Made by a program: the position numbers and the translations under genes. From a virus: 29,461 nucleotides of DNA. This document shows, one piece after another, positions 6,427 through 14,267 of this stretch (position 1 is the stretch's first letter; each line of letters starts with the position of its first letter). Where the stretch lies: positions 1-29,461 of IMG/VR virus record IMGVR_UViG_3300044972_000129. One strand, 5' to 3'. The notes under the pieces were generated by a model. That model saw only the letters and a list, made by a program, of their open reading frames with translations. It had not been told where the DNA came from and did not search any database.

Positions 6427-9152
6427 TATTTTTGTGCTATTATGAAATAATCAACGCCATCTGTTTCAAAGATGTGCGATGCCCATTGTAAAATCATTGT
6501 ATGTGTATCTCCTCCGTCTATCTTTGCCGTTCCTGTCGTAGCAACTATCACAGAACTTCCGGAAGTTATTTTTTTAATTGCAAATTGTTTCCCACTCAAT
6601 CCAGTTGGATCAGGCAAGGTAATTGTCTTGCTTCCACTGGTGGTATCAACCAAAAACAATCTATCGTCTTTTGTTGCCGTTGTGTTTGCCGTTACCGTCT
6701 TGACCGAACCTCCACTCAAAAAAGATGGATACATCTCGTAATTCCCGATGTAGAGTGTATCAGATTTGGTAACTTCAAAGTCATTGCAGACAAGAGCCAC
6801 ACTTCCATCCGTTCCGATTGGGAATGATACCTCCGTCAATCCAAGACCTGAGTTGTTGACATTGATTGCTGAATTGACAACTTCAGTTCCAACAAAAACA
6901 CCCATTCCCGTTCCTTGACTTATGCCAACGCTCACGCCTTTGATACCGGGTCGGATTGGATTGTTTCCGCTCGGATAAATATCTCCGTATGTTTCGCCTT
7001 GATTCCCTCCAGCAGTTCCCGAACCAATCACTTTGATGGTTTGTGTTGCAGGTGGGATGAACTGAGCCAAAAGGAATTCGCATTCATAAACGCCTTCTTC
7101 AACTGGATTGTAATCACTGACCTTATTCAATCTCCAGTATTGTCCTTCAAAGAAATACAAGTTGTTGAATCGCAAGTTGTACCAATCCGATGGGGTGATT
7201 CTGAAGTAAGCTCGTACAATCTTGGAGTTCTTGTTGGTGATCTCCGTGATGAATCGGTAGTAGAAATTTGTGACAAGGTTTGAATTGCCATACTGATAAC
7301 CAGCACCAAGACCAAGTTCTTTCGGCATACCAAATAGTATGTCAAAGGTTGGGGCAGTAACTGAATCATAGTGAATCGTCATTGGTAACTTTGTACGATT
7401 CGAGTAGAATGGCAGCATATAGGAAATTGGATACAATCTCCAAGATACATCGGACTGCAAACCGCCATAATAAAGGATTCTCAAGTCACCATCTTTCTCC
7501 GCCTCAACATAACTCAAGACAAAGTTCTTTTGATTGTTTGGATAATTCTTGATCTGAGTTGGTGAGAACACAATGTCAATCTTCTTCTCCGTCTTGACAA
7601 AGTCATTGTCAACTTTGTAGGTGCGTGATCCGTAGGTTGATTGATAGAGTTCCTGGTATTGTTTATTGGATTCATCTGCACCTTCTTTGTAGCTGAACAC
7701 ATAGGGATTGGCATCAAGATCACCCATAGGGATAATCTCAACGGGTTGTGAGTAGTCAAGTTTCTTTGTCCAATCCACATTCACTCCGTTGTAGAAATCA
7801 TCACGGGGAACAATCCTCAGAACCTTTGGTTGGTCTTGACTTGGTTCAATGTACAAGTTGAACATCTTGACAAACGACATCAGCATCTCGCTTTGCTTGA
7901 CTTCAGAATTTAAGAACTGCGAGAAATCAACCGTTGTGTTGTAACCGTATGTTGATGCTTGACAATCATTGAGCAAAACGGAATCGGCTAAAATGTTGTA
8001 AGTGAATTGTGCATTGGACAAAGTTTGTCCAAAAGCATCGTCACGAACTTGCACCAATCTAAATTCAACCGTATCACCGCTTCGTGCTTGTAAGCCAAAC
8101 AACAAATTGTGAGTCATTGATGCTCCGAGAATTTGAGTGATCACCGCAGATTTGATGATTGTTCCGTTCACAAAGATTCCGATTGATACATCAACATCAG
8201 TGATTGGTGATGGTGGAACATAGGATGCCAATGTGCAAACCGCTTTGATGGTCAACTCAAATGCGTAATCCCCCATCGCAGGTACGGTGTAAACTCCAGT
8301 AGTGTTGTAATTCCCACCATTGTCAAAGTTGCCTGAAGTTGAATCGTTCTCAAAGATGATTGTTTCGTTCAACTGCATTGACTGACTCGCAGTTTTAGTT
8401 GCTTGGAATTTCCTTGCTTCAATCACTCCAGCGCTCACGGTCAATCCGTTTGGTGGTGGGATGACTAATCTTTTGAATCGGGCGTTATTGAAGAACGAAT
8501 CGTTTGTATACGAGTACCCAGCGTTTGTGAATATCTTGTCAACGATGGTCTTGGCATACAAGCAAGGTGTCATTGATGATACTTCAAACTGGGTGATGTT
8601 TTGCGTGTTTGAATATCCCTTGTCTATCATTGCGTACATATAACCTTCGCCATACGCAAATGCTTGTGGACTTCCGTTTTTGTAGATGGTTGTATCCCAA
8701 GAATCAATCACCGAACCGCTTGATAATGTGTGGTTAAATTCGCTGAAGTTTAGGTCGTTCAATTTGCGGTCTGCGATGGTTGTGAATAGATCAGCCGTTT
8801 GTCCGTGTAGTGAACATTCATATTGAATGTCCGTTGAATCCAGCACATTGATTTGAATCAATCTGATGAATCCACGCAACTGCTCAATTTCGTCAAGCAA
8901 TACCACGACATCCGCTTTCTTATTCGGATTGAAGTCGGGTGCAAACTGCGTAGTTCCTTGAATGGTTTGTTCAACCTCAAAGATGTGACCAAATAGTTTG
9001 TTGTTCGCACGAGTACCAGGAATGACAACCGTCTTTGTCCACTCACTTGACCTTGTTTCAGGCGACTTGATGTCAGCAATTGACTTGGAGATGAGAATGT
9101 CAAAGTTGTCCGATAGGTCAACTGGTGAGTTGTTGACTAATAACCTGATCAT
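6426..9152 (-). CDS. Large tail-tip / baseplate-hub-like protein
   Basis: At 908 residues this is the longest product. The N-terminal part (MIRLLVNNSPVDLSDNFDIL, then SEWTKTVVIPGTRANNKLFG) is typical of tail-tip proteins of Bacteroidota siphophages. The middle is beta-rich with many aromatic residues. The last 95 residues form a separate small domain (DDRLFLVDTTSGSKTITLPD, GKQFAIKKI, TAKIDGG) of the type appended to fibres and tip proteins and thought to help trimerisation or binding. It overlaps the upstream tail gene by 4 bp (ATGA) and the tape measure gene by 1 bp. A tail-tip or tail-associated hub role is inferred from size, order and domain pattern; no lytic motif was seen. Confidence 0.7.
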   Translation of the reverse strand: MIRLLVNNSPVDLSDNFDILISKSIADIKSPETRSSEWTKTVVIPGTRANNKLFGHIFEVEQTIQGTTQFAPDFNPNKKADVVVLLDEIEQLRGFIRLIQINVLDSTDIQYECSLHGQTADLFTTIADRKLNDLNFSEFNHTLSSGSVIDSWDTTIYKNGSPQAFAYGEGYMYAMIDKGYSNTQNITQFEVSSMTPCLYAKTIVDKIFTNAGYSYTNDSFFNNARFKRLVIPPPNGLTVSAGVIEARKFQATKTASQSMQLNETIIFENDSTSGNFDNGGNYNTTGVYTVPAMGDYAFELTIKAVCTLASYVPPSPITDVDVSIGIFVNGTIIKSAVITQILGASMTHNLLFGLQARSGDTVEFRLVQVRDDAFGQTLSNAQFTYNILADSVLLNDCQASTYGYNTTVDFSQFLNSEVKQSEMLMSFVKMFNLYIEPSQDQPKVLRIVPRDDFYNGVNVDWTKKLDYSQPVEIIPMGDLDANPYVFSYKEGADESNKQYQELYQSTYGSRTYKVDNDFVKTEKKIDIVFSPTQIKNYPNNQKNFVLSYVEAEKDGDLRILYYGGLQSDVSWRLYPISYMLPFYSNRTKLPMTIHYDSVTAPTFDILFGMPKELGLGAGYQYGNSNLVTNFYYRFITEITNKNSKIVRAYFRITPSDWYNLRFNNLYFFEGQYWRLNKVSDYNPVEEGVYECEFLLAQFIPPATQTIKVIGSGTAGGNQGETYGDIYPSGNNPIRPGIKGVSVGISQGTGMGVFVGTEVVNSAINVNNSGLGLTEVSFPIGTDGSVALVCNDFEVTKSDTLYIGNYEMYPSFLSGGSVKTVTANTTATKDDRLFLVDTTSGSKTITLPDPTGLSGKQFAIKKITSGSSVIVATTGTAKIDGGDTHTMILQWASHIFETDGVDYFIIAQK

Positions 9153-10282
9153 AAGCGTTGTGATTTGTCAGCGAATGACAAGGTGACATCAAGTTCAAGG
9201 TTGAACAACTTGTCCTGCACACCTTTCTTTTGCTCATAGGTTGCATTGTCAATGTTCACCGCATACAAAGTGCCATCATACATATACACCACCGGAGATT
9301 CAATTATATCACGCAACCAAACGGATTCGGTGTCATCAATCCAATTGGATGTGAGTTTCACTTTCTGACTTGCCGTTGTATGATAGTTTGAACGAGTCCG
9401 AACACTTGTCGCATAACCGTATGTCGCACCGAGCGAGTACGGATTGGATTGGAATTGCTTTCGTGCAACCTCGAATGTATCTCTGCGAACCATATTGAAA
9501 CGGAAGGAATCAAATCCACCCAAACGATTCATAAAGAAGATATCCGTTGTTTCGTATTTGCTGCACTCGTCTTTGATGTTGATGCGATAGGTTTCTGACT
9601 TGGCAGTTCCACCAAGTTTCAACACGACATCAAAGAATGTCGCTGCACCGGGTATTGTCAATTGGCTTCCCACGGGTATTCTCACGACCTTAGACGAAGG
9701 CAATGTGAATGTTTGGGTACTTGCATCGGAGTAGGTAATTACAACGCTTGTGGCATCACCTTTCAAAGCATACAACCAATCCTTTTGAGTGCGATGGATG
9801 TATCTCGTTCTGACATTTGTCAAGAACTTTGCACTTGATGATGTGGCAAGATATTGAGCTTGTGCGTAAGTGACCAAATCAAACGGATTTAAGGCAGCAT
9901 TCCAAACAGTTCCAGTTGCGGAAGTCAAGTCAAGATACTCCGTGATTGTTCCCGTTGCTGATGCGGAATACTCATACCCAAACTCGACCTCGTAATCCGA
10001 GAATGACGATGTGCATCCGCTTGGTGATGTATCTGCAAAGTTCCAATCGTTGCTGACATAACTCTCAACGATGCGACCAATGTTGAACACTCCCTTGTTT
10101 GTACTTCCAAAGTAGATAGGTGCTTTTAACTTAGCAACGGATGTTGCTGCGACTTTGACATTTGCAATGAACTTGAAATTGTCTTTAGTGTAGATACCAC
10201 CTGAAGATTCCGTGATCACGAAGTTCGTGTCGTTGAATCCGGGATGATACGAATCGGGTTGTTGGGTGATTGATAGAGCCAC
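9149..10282 (-). CDS. Tail-tip protein, possible distal tail component
   Basis: This 377-residue protein starts with GTG at 10282 (read as MALSITQQPDSYHPGFNDTN), a start phrase seen in tail proteins of Bacteroidota phages. It is beta-rich, with FIANVKVAA, IVESYVSNDWNF and a C-terminal half containing FMNRLGGFDSFRFNMVRR, followed by a region that describes a strand-rich domain ending VTLSFADKSQRL. It is the first gene after the repeat-rich control region and is coupled to the large tip gene by an ATGA overlap. It probably connects the tail tube to the tip. No family name can be given with certainty. Confidence 0.65.
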   Translation of the reverse strand: MALSITQQPDSYHPGFNDTNFVITESSGGIYTKDNFKFIANVKVAATSVAKLKAPIYFGSTNKGVFNIGRIVESYVSNDWNFADTSPSGCTSSFSDYEVEFGYEYSASATGTITEYLDLTSATGTVWNAALNPFDLVTYAQAQYLATSSSAKFLTNVRTRYIHRTQKDWLYALKGDATSVVITYSDASTQTFTLPSSKVVRIPVGSQLTIPGAATFFDVVLKLGGTAKSETYRINIKDECSKYETTDIFFMNRLGGFDSFRFNMVRRDTFEVARKQFQSNPYSLGATYGYATSVRTRSNYHTTASQKVKLTSNWIDDTESVWLRDIIESPVVYMYDGTLYAVNIDNATYEQKKGVQDKLFNLELDVTLSFADKSQRL

Positions 10283-10317
10283 GATAAAAAATAGCGGATA
10301 GGTGGTTGCGTTCCAAA

Positions 10318-10429
10318 TGCGCCTACTTTTATTTGATTGCGCCTATTTTGCACTATATAATGGTTAATTGCACCCATTTTGCACCACATTGACCAATATA
10401 ATAGTTAATGGATTGCACAATAATTGCAC
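10318..10429. repeat. Phased array of seven TGCAC/TGCGC boxes (iteron-like)
   Basis: On the plus strand the core TGCRC starts at 10318, 10338, 10349, 10369, 10380, 10414 and 10425. Spacings are 20, 11, 20, 11, 34 and 11 bases, so three pairs are one helical turn apart. Two larger units (from 10336 and 10367) share ATTGCRCCYATTTTGCAC, and both are followed by TATAATRGTTAAT. The last pair forms a perfect 11-base tandem repeat, ATTGCACAATA, at 10412-10433. Two boxes, TTTTGCACT (10346-10354) and TTTTGCACC (10377-10385), match the bacterial DnaA box TTWTNCACA at eight of nine positions. The array could be a replication origin or an operator. Confidence 0.75.
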
Positions 10430-10446
10430 AATAATGTGTCTTATAG

Positions 10447-10506
10447 TACCCGAATGCATATAGTTTTGGGTGTTTTATGCCACATTATACCCGAATGCGT
10501 ATAGTT
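10447..10506. repeat. Two 19-base direct repeats, 41 bases apart
   Basis: TACCCGAATGCRTATAGTT occurs at 10447-10465 and 10488-10506 with one mismatch; the starts are 41 bases apart, about four helical turns. On the minus strand each copy ends in GGGTA followed by TATAA-like sequence (TATAATG or CTATAAG), so the repeats could be operators or promoter elements for the tail genes that start at 10282. No canonical TAnnTTTG promoter was found in this stretch. Confidence 0.7.
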
Positions 10507-10528
10507 ATGATGGAAAATTTGATGCAGT

Positions 10529-10549
10529 TACTCGGGTAATCACCGAGTA
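10529..10549. repeat. Short inverted repeat in the control region
   Basis: TACTCGG (10529-10535) and CCGAGTA (10543-10549) form a perfect 7-bp stem with a 7-base loop. No T tract follows directly, so a terminator is unlikely; a protein-binding dyad is as plausible as an RNA hairpin. Confidence 0.5.
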
Positions 10550-10571
10550 TAGTGGAAAAATGTCGCAAGTA

Positions 10572-10603
10572 TTGTAACAAATTACGACAACTATTTGTTA
10601 CAA
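10572..10603. repeat. 11-bp perfect inverted repeat across the chaperone stop codon
   Basis: TTGTAACAAAT (10572-10582) and ATTTGTTACAA (10593-10603) are perfect reverse complements separated by 10 bases, and the second arm contains the stop codon of the frameshifted chaperone gene (10598-10600). On the minus strand the stem is followed by a mixed sequence with TTTTT about 15 bases later, so it might be a weak terminator, an mRNA end structure or a protein-binding site. Confidence 0.6.
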
Positions 10604-10948
10604 CATCTCATTCAGACAAGCCACGATGTACGGATTGAATCCTTTTCCTGCTGCATCCTCCAATCGTTTCTGCCGTTCTTTGGTCTTGGCTTTGTAGAAC
10701 GCCATTGAATTCAGGAACTCAATCAATGGCATATGCAGTATGAAATCCCACTTGGTGCGATCACCTTTGACAATCTTGTCAACTATCTCAAGCCAAACTA
10801 TTGGGCTTTGGTCAACTGCTCGGTCATCTCCTTCATCTGCCCCGTCAAAGAGGAGAGGATATTTTTCAATAATTCGGGATAAACTTCCAAAAAAAAAAGA
10901 GCATAAGTGTACGGAAGTGGGACAGGCAAGTGCATCATCAACGCACAT
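10598..10948 (-). CDS. Tail assembly chaperone extension, read by -1 frameshift
   Basis: This open frame is offset by -1 from the upstream chaperone gene and should be translated only from about position 10891, after slippage on the ten-T run at 10898-10889. From there it adds 97 residues (starting FGSLSRIIEKYPLLF) with a long helical C-terminal half containing MPLIEFLNSMAFYKAKTKER, giving a fusion of about 253 residues. The codons upstream of the slip site (MCVDDALACP...) look random, which argues against independent translation from 10948. The arrangement copies lambda gpG/gpGT: a short chaperone and a longer frameshift product made just before the tail genes. Its position upstream of the tail-tip and tape measure genes supports this. 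Confidence 0.7.
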   Translation of the reverse strand: MCVDDALACPTSVHLCSFFFGSLSRIIEKYPLLFDGADEGDDRAVDQSPIVWLEIVDKIVKGDRTKWDFILHMPLIEFLNSMAFYKAKTKERQKRLEDAAGKGFNPYIVACLNEML

Positions 10949-11358
10949 TTGTCCTCATAGTGTGCCTGAGCATCAACGACCTTCTTATTCCTTCCAAAGA
11001 AATCAACCTCAACCGATAGCAACGCAACAATCTTATTCAGCGACTCAATCACATCTCCGTTGAATACTTGCTGGAGTTCGATGAAGTGGTGACCACACAT
11101 CTCGTTTGGCGTTTTGGCTAATCGGAAGTAACGACCACGCAGTTTGAAGGTGAACTTGATTGGTGCTTTTGGTAGGTCATTGAGAAACGACAACTTTGCA
11201 AACTCGGTTGTGAGCTTGTCAAGGGTCATTGATTCGACCTCATCCATTGAAAGATTCAAAGCAATGGCAAGAATGTTCATCTGCCTCTCAAGGTCAGACA
11301 TATCACGACAAGAGTGAATCTCTTGCAGTTGGTGGATGGTTATGTTTTTCCAATTCAT
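10798..11358 (-). CDS. Tail assembly chaperone, short form (gpG-like)
   Basis: From ATG 11358 the product has 186 residues. This start is preferred over an ATG at 11412 because it lies just after the terminase stop (11360-11362), while the longer version would overlap terminase by 53 bases and adds no family-like sequence. The protein begins MNWKNITIHQLQEIHSCRDM, a helical phrase typical of tail chaperones of Bacteroidota phages, and ends in a helical tail (LKNILSSLTGQMKEMTEQLT). Near residue 154 the codons CTT TTT TTT TTG pass through a run of ten T residues, the proposed -1 slip site. Such chaperones coat the tape measure protein during tail assembly. Confidence 0.75.
   Translation of the reverse strand: MNWKNITIHQLQEIHSCRDMSDLERQMNILAIALNLSMDEVESMTLDKLTTEFAKLSFLNDLPKAPIKFTFKLRGRYFRLAKTPNEMCGHHFIELQQVFNGDVIESLNKIVALLSVEVDFFGRNKKVVDAQAHYEDKCALMMHLPVPLPYTYALFFLEVYPELLKNILSSLTGQMKEMTEQLTKAQ
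10889..10899 (-). promoter_or_regulatory. Programmed -1 frameshift slip site
   Basis: On the minus strand C followed by ten T residues is read as CTT TTT TTT TTG in the zero frame. Moving back one base gives TTT GGA and enters the 97-codon extension frame. T TTT TTT is a standard -1 slippery heptamer. The long run could also allow transcriptional slippage by RNA polymerase with the same result. Confidence 0.75.
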
Positions 11359-11359
11359 A

Positions 11360-12547
11360 TTATGCGAAGTAAAAGGTTCCTGGTCTATTATGAGCTTTGC
11401 AATCAACGGCAAGTGCGAGAGCCATCACACAGTCATCGTGTAGTCCGGGCGGTGCAGTATAACGCACACCCGTTCTTGTGTACTCAAATTCAAAGTTCTC
11501 CATCTCCGAGCCAATCGGTTCTTCAGGAAAGAACACATCGGTTTGTTGCACCGACATCACCAATCCTTCAATCAGTTGTTGTTTGCTTTGGCTGGTGAAC
11601 TTAAATCCCTTTACTCTTTGACAAAGTCGCTGAAGTTGTTCAACGATAGGATCTCCAACACCGGTACTATCCACAAACGATGGTGTGTTTCCAATGAGTT
11701 TGACAATCCTCGCTTGAGTTACTGACCAATCCGCTTGGAATCTCTCGCAGAATGATACGCAATTATTCGCATCCATACCAATAATAACCGTATAGTCCGA
11801 ATACTTTGCCAAATCCACACCCCACGCAACAACGGGCATTGATGATATTGGTCGGTAACATTTGCGGATTGCATCCAAGCCAAACGGATTCGACTTGTCA
11901 TCTGCTGGTTCTGCAAGGTAGAGTTCACGGAATACATAATCAGGTAGATCTCGCTTTGCTTGTTCAATCTCTTTCTCCGAGATGATGCCTTCCCTTGCTG
12001 CATCGTATGCCGTAATCTTGAAATACTTGTATTCGGCTTCTCCTTGCCTTGCTCGTTCCCCTAATTTATAGAACCAGTTCTTTTTGCCTTTGACATTCCC
12101 GATGAGTTTGCATTTGCCTTGTGTTGCAGTCAGCGTTGAACGGAGTGCATACCACGATTCCTCACGCATCCTTGATGCCTCATCAATCACCGCAGCATAG
12201 ACATCATCTCCATACAAGTTGTCCGGTTTCTCTCCTGACTTGAATTCAATCCTTGCACCCGTTGGCAAGGTCAACAATAGTTTTGTTTCGTTGCTGATGA
12301 AGAAGTTTTTGTCCGTGACTTGGTTCTTCATCCTTCGGAATGCAATCTCCGCTTGTTGGTATACTGGAGCAACCCACCACACCGACTGACCATCTTTGCA
12401 TTGGAGTGCTTGTTCAAAGAGCCAAATGATGTGTGATGCCGTCTTGCCAGTCTTGGTACTCGCAGCCGTAATAGTGAAACGGGCATCGCAATCAAGGATG
12501 TCTTTTTGGTAGTTGGTTAGATATGGTCGTGTGTAGTTTATTTGCAC
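11360..12547 (-). CDS. terL: Large terminase subunit (TerL)
   Basis: This 395-residue ATPase-nuclease drives DNA packaging into the prohead. The ATPase domain has a Walker A variant ASTKTGKT at 29-36, WVAPVYQQAEIAFRRMK after it, and Walker B AAVIDEA at 118-124. The RNase H-like nuclease domain shows WGVDLAKYSDYT near 245, FVDSTGVGDP near 295 and HDDCVMALALA from 370, which supply the acidic metal ligands. The gene overlaps the glycosyltransferase gene upstream by 10 bp and ends 2 bases before the chaperone start. The likely small subunit lies 2 kb upstream, separated by two glycosyltransferase genes. Confidence 0.93.
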   Translation of the reverse strand: MQINYTRPYLTNYQKDILDCDARFTITAASTKTGKTASHIIWLFEQALQCKDGQSVWWVAPVYQQAEIAFRRMKNQVTDKNFFISNETKLLLTLPTGARIEFKSGEKPDNLYGDDVYAAVIDEASRMREESWYALRSTLTATQGKCKLIGNVKGKKNWFYKLGERARQGEAEYKYFKITAYDAAREGIISEKEIEQAKRDLPDYVFRELYLAEPADDKSNPFGLDAIRKCYRPISSMPVVAWGVDLAKYSDYTVIIGMDANNCVSFCERFQADWSVTQARIVKLIGNTPSFVDSTGVGDPIVEQLQRLCQRVKGFKFTSQSKQQLIEGLVMSVQQTDVFFPEEPIGSEMENFEFEYTRTGVRYTAPPGLHDDCVMALALAVDCKAHNRPGTFYFA

Positions 12548-13527
12548 AACGATTTGTATAACTGCAATCGGGTTAGGTTGTGGAGTTCAAGGTTGTGATG
12601 TTTTTGGCAGTAGTCGTAGTTTGCCAATCCCATTGACTGACGAACTGAATGACCAACATCAATCATCTTTTCAATCGCAGTCCTCCAATCGTTTTGAGTT
12701 ACCAACAATACCCCGTCATTCGCCTGATGGTACAAGTAGGGATACACCGCAGAACAAATGATTGGTTTTTTGTAGGCACTCGCTTCCACTATCTTCAGCT
12801 CAGATTTGCAGTTGTTGAACTTGGTATCTTGCAACGGGGCAACCACGAAGTCAAAGTGGCGATACACCTCACCGTATTCAAACACGGTTGTGCCTTCAAC
12901 GATCTTTGCATTGGGCATACTCTTGGCGATGCGATTCCAAATCTCTCCGGGTGTATAACCGCAGATGTAGAACTCAATGTCCATTCCTTTGATTTGGTCG
13001 GCAATCAACTTCAAGTCCTCCTCGTGCGTAACTCCACCAACCCATCCGACCTTCACTTTGTCGGTGCGTTCCATCGGTTCTGCTTCCCATTGCTTGTGTG
13101 TGTAGTCAAGGCAATTGGATGCGATGATGACATTCTCATTGATCAAGCGAATCTCTTTGGCAAGTGCTGGAGTTGTGGTGATGACCGCATCAGCGTAATT
13201 GATAGAATCTTTCACACATTGCTTGATCCCTTTGCGATATGCCCAATATGCCGGGTTGTATTTCGGAAGAATCCAATAGTCATCAATGTCCACGACATAG
13301 GGAGTGCCTGAATCAGCAATCTTCTTCAACACATCATAATGCTTTGAACCAAGCCATCGTGAGAATATGATCACATCAAATGCACGATAGTCAAGGGTGA
13401 GCCATTCCTCTTGTGATTGGCAAACGCTGACATCCGCTTGTCCGTCAATTTGCATCCGAAGATGTGGCGTGAATAAGCGGTGGTAAACTACACCATTGAT
13501 TCCGTCAGTTAATATCAGTAATTTCAT
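12538..13527 (-). CDS. GT-B glycosyltransferase (GT4-like)
   Basis: The 329-residue protein has the layout of a GT-B glycosyltransferase. The N-terminal Rossmann-like half starts MKLLILTDGINGVVYHRLFT and contains YVVDIDDYWILP and the linker-region phrase ADAVITTTPALAKEI. The C-terminal half starts at VKVGWVGGVTHEEDL and includes the donor-site phrase KSELKIVEASAYKKPIICSA, which fits the family's E-x7-E region. It probably transfers a sugar from a nucleotide-sugar donor; the acceptor is unknown. It overlaps the GT9-like gene by 4 bp and terminase by 10 bp, so it is expressed with packaging genes. Possible targets are virion proteins, phage DNA or host surface glycans. Confidence 0.8.
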   Translation of the reverse strand: MKLLILTDGINGVVYHRLFTPHLRMQIDGQADVSVCQSQEEWLTLDYRAFDVIIFSRWLGSKHYDVLKKIADSGTPYVVDIDDYWILPKYNPAYWAYRKGIKQCVKDSINYADAVITTTPALAKEIRLINENVIIASNCLDYTHKQWEAEPMERTDKVKVGWVGGVTHEEDLKLIADQIKGMDIEFYICGYTPGEIWNRIAKSMPNAKIVEGTTVFEYGEVYRHFDFVVAPLQDTKFNNCKSELKIVEASAYKKPIICSAVYPYLYHQANDGVLLVTQNDWRTAIEKMIDVGHSVRQSMGLANYDYCQKHHNLELHNLTRLQLYKSLCK

Positions 13528-14267
13528 AGAGTTTTAAGTAAGTGATTGAACGCTTGATTGGTGACATAGTCAAACCCTTTGTTGACCGGGATGACATTCG
13601 GTGAGTGAACGCATATCTCAAGCAATCGTTTTACCTTCATTTGTTCTGCGATTGCGTATGTGCTTGACTGATTTCCGATGAATGCCTTGCAACTGCCGAC
13701 AATGGTTGCCAACATTAAAGCATCTTGGCATTTCAATAGTTCACAATCTAACTTCCATCTATCCGTGAATGAAATGTACTCATCTTCGTATCCAAAGAAA
13801 ACGCACTTGTGTTCCTTGAGTGGGAAGTAGTTGATATCGTAATTGCGATACCGAGATGTGAAGTTCAAAAGTATCTTGTCCGCAAAGTATGGGATAGGTT
13901 CAGTCGCTTCAATGCAAGGTTCGTGAAGGTCGGACATCAATTCGGGGTACACAAGAAAGTGATTCCGCCTCAAATCACCAGCAGATAAATTCAATCCGTG
14001 ATTCCTGAACTTATCAAAGTTATACTTAATATCGGGATGTGAATTCATCTCAACGCTTTTAATGTACGATTGATGCTCAAGCAAAGGTTTGATGTATTCG
14101 TATGACTTTAAGTTCATACAGTACCCTCCGCTTGGATGACCAGGAACACCATTCTGCTCACGGAATCCGATGTGAAAATCTACTGCACCGTGCAACTCCG
14201 CAACTCGCTTGGTTGCCGTAAGTGAATAGATCAAATCACCGAGATGCCCCGATTGGATTACTTTCAT
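13524..14267 (-). CDS. GT9/heptosyltransferase-like glycosyltransferase
   Basis: The 247-residue product begins MKVIQSGHLGDLIYSLTATK, the glycine-rich first loop of heptosyltransferase-like (GT9) enzymes, and has FIGNQSSTYAIAEQMKVKRL near 212-231, which corresponds to the 'g.dsg..hiAaalg' substrate-binding segment of that fold. It is shorter than bacterial heptosyltransferases, as are other phage members. It is coupled to the GT4-like gene downstream (4-bp overlap) and to the small gene upstream (4-bp overlap). The pair may act in one pathway of glycan modification; the substrates cannot be read from sequence. Confidence 0.65.
   Translation of the reverse strand: MKVIQSGHLGDLIYSLTATKRVAELHGAVDFHIGFREQNGVPGHPSGGYCMNLKSYEYIKPLLEHQSYIKSVEMNSHPDIKYNFDKFRNHGLNLSAGDLRRNHFLVYPELMSDLHEPCIEATEPIPYFADKILLNFTSRYRNYDINYFPLKEHKCVFFGYEDEYISFTDRWKLDCELLKCQDALMLATIVGSCKAFIGNQSSTYAIAEQMKVKRLLEICVHSPNVIPVNKGFDYVTNQAFNHLLKTL

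Noticed and set aside
10461-10468. Plus-strand TAGTTTTG resembling a -7 promoter element
   Set aside because: No -33 TTTG lies at the right distance and no plus-strand gene follows.
10283-10597. CRISPR-like array in the repeat-rich noncoding region
   Set aside because: The repeats are short, vary in spacing and lack unique spacers of constant length, and no cas gene is present.
12649-13311. Plus-strand 220-codon open frame opposite the GT4-like gene
   Set aside because: It is antisense to a gene with clear glycosyltransferase features, its translation shows no family-like pattern, and no other gene is on the plus strand.
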